Assembly (NCBI GenBank): GCA_029817715.1
Contig: JARUPY010000090.1
Location: 1,736,001-1,800,000, forward strand
Reading direction: 5' to 3'
From: Melastoma dodecandrum
Taxonomy: Eukaryota; Streptophyta; Magnoliopsida; Myrtales; Melastomataceae
Length of the DNA: 64,000 nucleotides
The notes beneath the pieces were generated by a model. The model had not been told where the DNA came from and searched no databases. It saw nothing but the letters and a program-made list of their open reading frames with translations. Of this stretch, positions 60,852 to 64,000 are shown one piece after another (position 1 is the stretch's first letter; each line of letters begins with the position of its first letter). Both the position numbers and the translations under genes were made by a program.

Positions 60852-62141
60852 GTGACGACGGACGACGAGCGCAAAGGGATCGAGAGATCCCCTTCGCGGC
60901 GCAGCTTGCGCGGTCTCGACGCGCTCAACTTCTGCCTTGCCGACGTGCGCGACGGCCTGGGGCCGTATCTCGCCATCTACCTCATCGCCGAGCGCGGCCC
61001 GACCCAGGGCTGGAACGAGGCGACGGTCGGGCTCGTCATGACGATCGCCGGCATCGCCGGCCTCGTCGCCCAGACGCCGGTCGGCGCTCTCGTCGATCGC
61101 ACGCGGCACAAGCGGGCGATCGTCATCGCCGGCGCGCTGGCCGTCACCTTCTCCTGCCTCGTGCTGCCGTTCGTGTCCGGCTTCGCGCTCGTGACCATCA
61201 CGCAGTCGATCGCCCACATCGCCGGCGCGATCTTCCCGCCGGCGATCGCCGCCATCACGCTCGGCGTCGTTGGCCCGAAGGCGTTTTCGAAGCGGGTCGG
61301 CCGTAACGAGGGGTTCAACCATGCTGGCAACGCCATCGCGGCGGCGATCGCCGGCGTCACGGCGCTGAAGTTCGGGCCGATCGTCGTCTTCTGGCTGCTT
61401 GCGGCGCTCGCCGTCGCGAGCATCGGCGCGATGCTGATGGTGCCGGCGGACGCGATCGACGACGATCTCGCCCGCGGCCTCGACGGCGCCGGCAAGGACG
61501 ACGCCGAGCAGCCGTCGGTGCTCGAGACCCTGTTTCAGAACAAGCTGCTGGCGCTCTTCGCGCTGCTCGCGGCGATCTTCCACCTCGCCAACGCGGCGAT
61601 GCTCACCTCCGTCGGCCAGCTGCTCACCAAGCTGTCGGGGGCCAAGAACGCGACGTCGCTGATCTCGATCTGCATCGTCGCGGCGCAATTCGTGATGGTG
61701 CCCGTCGCCGTCTTCGTCGGGGCCAAGGCGGACGCGATCGGCCGCAAGCCGATCTTCCTCGCGGCCTTCGGCGTGCTGGCGGTCCGCGGCGCGCTCTATA
61801 CCTTCTCGAACAACGCCTATTGGCTCGTCGGCGTCCAATTGCTCGACGGGGTCGGCGCCGGAATCTACGGCGCGCTGTTCCCGGTCATCGTCGCCGATCT
61901 GACGCGCGGCACCGGGCGCTTCAACGTCGCGCAAGGAGCGGTCGCGACGGCGCAGGGCCTCGGTGCCTCGCTTTCGGCGACGCTCGCCGGCGTCATCATC
62001 GTCGCGGCGAGCTTTTCCGCGGCCTTCATCGCGCTGGCGATCATCGCGGCCGCAGGCTTCGTCATCTACCTCGTCGCGATGCCGGAGACGCGAGGCTTCG
62101 AGCCGCGCTCCTCGGCGTCACCCCTGCGGGCCGCGGCCTGA
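60852..62141 (+). CDS. Major facilitator superfamily transporter
   Basis: A 429-residue 12-TM transporter. MFS loop motif is PVGALVDRTRHKRAI and the second half has VGAKADAIGRKPIFL. It begins with a cytosolic stretch and LDALNFCLADVRDGLGPYLAIYL, as seen in bacterial MFS proteins near metal and stress genes. GTG start at 60852. Substrate unknown. Possibly in one unit with the His-rich gene (29 bp apart). Confidence 0.86.
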   Translation: MTTDDERKGIERSPSRRSLRGLDALNFCLADVRDGLGPYLAIYLIAERGPTQGWNEATVGLVMTIAGIAGLVAQTPVGALVDRTRHKRAIVIAGALAVTFSCLVLPFVSGFALVTITQSIAHIAGAIFPPAIAAITLGVVGPKAFSKRVGRNEGFNHAGNAIAAAIAGVTALKFGPIVVFWLLAALAVASIGAMLMVPADAIDDDLARGLDGAGKDDAEQPSVLETLFQNKLLALFALLAAIFHLANAAMLTSVGQLLTKLSGAKNATSLISICIVAAQFVMVPVAVFVGAKADAIGRKPIFLAAFGVLAVRGALYTFSNNAYWLVGVQLLDGVGAGIYGALFPVIVADLTRGTGRFNVAQGAVATAQGLGASLSATLAGVIIVAASFSAAFIALAIIAAAGFVIYLVAMPETRGFEPRSSASPLRAAA

Positions 62142-62145
62142 CTTC

Positions 62146-63282
62146 ATGACTCACGGAACTCCCCCCATGACGGCTCCACTCGTCTACGCGCATCTCGGCG
62201 ACCTGCACCTCACGACGGAAACCGAGGAGAACTACTGCGACCTGCTGGCGATCGTCGACGTGATCGCTCGGGACTTCGCGGGCTCGCTCGACTTCGTCTA
62301 CCTGCCCGGCGACAACGCCGACAACGGCACGCGTGGGCAGTACGCGCTGGTGCGCCGCGCGATCGAGCGCCTGCCGCTGCCCGTCCACGTCATCACGGGC
62401 GACCACGACATGGAGCAGGGCTCGCTCGAGGCCTTCTACGGCGAGCTTGGCGCGCCCCGGCTGCCGAAGGCGGTCGACGTCAAGGGCGTGCGCTGCCTCT
62501 TCCTCGACATCAGCGGGCCGGGCTCCGGCGGCCCGGATTTTCGCCTCGGGGCCGAGCAGACGGCCTGGCTCGAGGCGGAGCTGGCGACGGCCGCGGCGCA
62601 GGGCACGCGTTGCGCGATCTTCATGCACACCTATCCCGCCGACCTGCGCGGCGACGGCGAGACCGCCGCGATCAACGCGGCGCTGGCGGCCCGCGAGGTG
62701 CTGCTCGTCGACATGGGCCACACCCACTACAACGAGCTCGCCAACGACGGCCGCACGATCTTCTCCGCCACGCGCTCGACGGGCCAGATCGAGGAGGGGC
62801 CGGTCGGCTTCTCAATCGTCTCGATCGATCGCCGCGCGGTCTCCTGGCGCTTCCGCACGCTGACGGACGAAGGTCCGCTTGTGGTGATCACCGCGCCGGT
62901 TGACCGCCGCCTCGCGTTCGACCCCGACGACCCTGATCATCTCCCCGGGCCGCACTGCGAGCTGCGCGTCAGCGTGCTGTGGCCGCGGCCGATTGCGAGC
63001 TGCACCTGCGTCGTCGACGAGGGCGCGCCGCAGCCGCTGCGCGAGACATCGCCGGGCCGCTGGACGGCGACGCTCGATCTCGACGGGGCGGCGACGATCC
63101 TGGTCGAGGCGACTGACGATCGCGGCGCCACCGGGCGCGAGACGATCGAGCTGGCCTCCGCCGCCGACCTCGCCGTCGAGCGCCGCGCCGACGGCAGCGA
63201 CGCCGATGCCGTGGCCGCCTGGGAGGCGCGCCATGTCCTCGGCACGCAGCTTGGCCCGAACCGCAACGGTCGCAAATGGTGA
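62146..63282 (+). CDS. Calcineurin-like metallophosphoesterase
   Basis: A 378-residue phosphoesterase. Metal motifs: HLGDLHL, LPGDNADNG, ITGDHDME, IFMHTYP and DMGHTHYNE. The C-terminal third is a beta-sandwich-like extension (LRVSVLWPRPIASCTCVVDEG). Start ATG 62146; an internal ATG at 62167 is possible. It follows the MFS gene by four bases and is followed by the permease gene with overlap. Probable cytosolic phosphodiesterase of unknown substrate. Confidence 0.85.
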   Translation: MTHGTPPMTAPLVYAHLGDLHLTTETEENYCDLLAIVDVIARDFAGSLDFVYLPGDNADNGTRGQYALVRRAIERLPLPVHVITGDHDMEQGSLEAFYGELGAPRLPKAVDVKGVRCLFLDISGPGSGGPDFRLGAEQTAWLEAELATAAAQGTRCAIFMHTYPADLRGDGETAAINAALAAREVLLVDMGHTHYNELANDGRTIFSATRSTGQIEEGPVGFSIVSIDRRAVSWRFRTLTDEGPLVVITAPVDRRLAFDPDDPDHLPGPHCELRVSVLWPRPIASCTCVVDEGAPQPLRETSPGRWTATLDLDGAATILVEATDDRGATGRETIELASAADLAVERRADGSDADAVAAWEARHVLGTQLGPNRNGRKW

Positions 63283-64000
63283 TGCCGGCCTCGCTTGCCC
63301 CCTGGCTGACGCCGCACGTCGTCACCTGGGCGATCATCGCGCTCTCCGTGCTCGGCGTGCTCCTGCGGCCCTTCCGATGGCCCGAGTTCATCTGGGCCGC
63401 GAGCGGCGCCGTCCTTCTCGTCGCGCTGCGGCTGCTGCCGCCGGCCGCCGCCTGGGACGGCGTGCTGAAGGGGCTCGACGTCTATCTCTTCCTCATCGGC
63501 ATGATGGCGCTGGCCGAGGTCGCGCGCCGGGAAGGGCTGTTCGACTGGCTGGCGACGCTCGCCGTGCGGCAATCGAAGGGCTCGGCCTCCCGGCTCTTCG
63601 CCCTCGTCTACGCGGTCGGCACCGTCGTGACGGTGTTCCTCTCCAACGATGCAACCGCCGTCGTGCTGACGCCCGCGGTCTATGCGGCGGCGAAGGCGGC
63701 CAAGGCGGAGCCGTTGCCCTACCTCTTCATCTGCGCGTTGATCGCGAACGCCGCGAGCTTCGTCCTTCCGATCTCGAATCCGGCAAACCTTGTCGTCTTC
63801 GCGTCCCACATGCCGCCGCTCGCGCAATGGCTCGCGCGCTTCGGCGTCGCCTCGATCGCCTCGATCGTCGTCACCTTCCTGGTGCTGCGATGGTCGCAGC
63901 GCAAACAGTTGCAGGAGGCGATCGCGACCGACGTCGAAGCGAAGCGCCTGTCGACGAGCGGCCGCATCGCCGGCCTCGGCATCATCGCGACCGGCATCGC
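63282..64000 (+). CDS. ArsB/ion-transporter-superfamily permease (3' end off window)
   Basis: The first 240 residues or so of a membrane carrier. Helices are evident (VVTWAIIALSVLGVLL, GLDVYLFLIGMMALAEVA), with the superfamily motifs TVFLSNDATAVVLTPAV and FVLPISNPANLVVF, as in ArsB-type arsenite/antimonite pumps and related dicarboxylate carriers. Possible starts at 63276, 63279 and 63282 are in one frame; all overlap or abut the phosphoesterase stop. The remainder is outside the window. Confidence 0.85.
   Translation, partial: MPASLAPWLTPHVVTWAIIALSVLGVLLRPFRWPEFIWAASGAVLLVALRLLPPAAAWDGVLKGLDVYLFLIGMMALAEVARREGLFDWLATLAVRQSKGSASRLFALVYAVGTVVTVFLSNDATAVVLTPAVYAAAKAAKAEPLPYLFICALIANAASFVLPISNPANLVVFASHMPPLAQWLARFGVASIASIVVTFLVLRWSQRKQLQEAIATDVEAKRLSTSGRIAGLGIIATGI

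Noticed and set aside
1..64000. Insertion sequences, prophage, CRISPR arrays, rRNA genes
   Set aside because: No transposase, integrase, spacer-repeat pattern or rRNA sequence was seen in the window.

Overview
The window is about 64 kb of high-GC (roughly two thirds G+C), densely coded DNA with no mobile elements, rRNA or CRISPR arrays. Gene content points to a free-living alphaproteobacterium of the order Hyphomicrobiales (Rhizobiales): NirA-type nitrite reductase, a DUF1134/EipA protein, Tat-exported urea/amide binding proteins, a fused urease gamma/beta subunit, and many two-component systems. The genus cannot be named from the sequence alone.

Layout. (1) 1-7.7 kb, minus strand: an OmpR-type response regulator and histidine kinase, then an RND pump, its membrane fusion protein (carrying an internal deletion and frameshift) and an outer-membrane factor cut by the window edge. 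(2) 8.3-12.2 kb, plus: an MHS-type transporter with two M20-type amidohydrolases, one probably started by CTG. (3) 12.4-20.5 kb, plus: a CbbQ/CbbO-like MoxR-vWA pair, aliphatic amidase AmiE, a lone urea/amide binding protein (UrtA1), an inositol-monophosphatase-like protein with a damaged metal motif, and an amidase-signature enzyme. (4) 20.5-22.9 kb: a LuxR-type regulator divergent from an OprB-like porin. (5) 22.9-32.3 kb, minus: a hybrid sensor kinase whose sensor is an NCS1-transporter-like domain, its LuxR-type response regulator, then ureE-F-AB-C-G-D. (6) 32.5-40.0 kb, plus: urtABCDE, an alpha/beta hydrolase, formamidase fmdA and fmdB. (7) tRNA-Gly(GCC). (8) 40.5-48.3 kb, plus: nitrate assimilation with NirA, a flavodoxin-less Fe-S/FAD reductase and a nitrate reductase fused to a CysJ-like diflavin reductase, behind a sigma-54 promoter and a leader RNA that fits the ANTAR antitermination consensus. 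(9) 48.3-64 kb: CPBP protease, EipA and a two-component pair, a sulfation cassette (two sulfotransferases, GT61, CysQ), TetR with DUF genes, another two-component pair facing small Pro-rich and His-rich proteins, MFS, a phosphoesterase and an ArsB-like permease.

How it fits together. From about 8 to 48 kb the window reads as a nitrogen-scavenging island. Ureido and N-acyl compounds, short aliphatic amides, formamide, urea and nitrate are taken up and all converted to ammonia. Regulation is partly visible. There is a sigma-54 promoter in front of the NCS1-kinase/urease unit and another in front of nirA. A near-identical 27-bp block built on a TACG..CGTA palindrome lies upstream of both binding-protein genes and is a candidate site for the LuxR-type regulator encoded beside urease. 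Tandem hexaloop hairpins in the nirA leader suggest NasT-like antitermination. The most novel-looking parts are the NCS1-fused kinase system, the leader RNA, the CbbQ/O-like pair without a known client, and the sulfation cassette.
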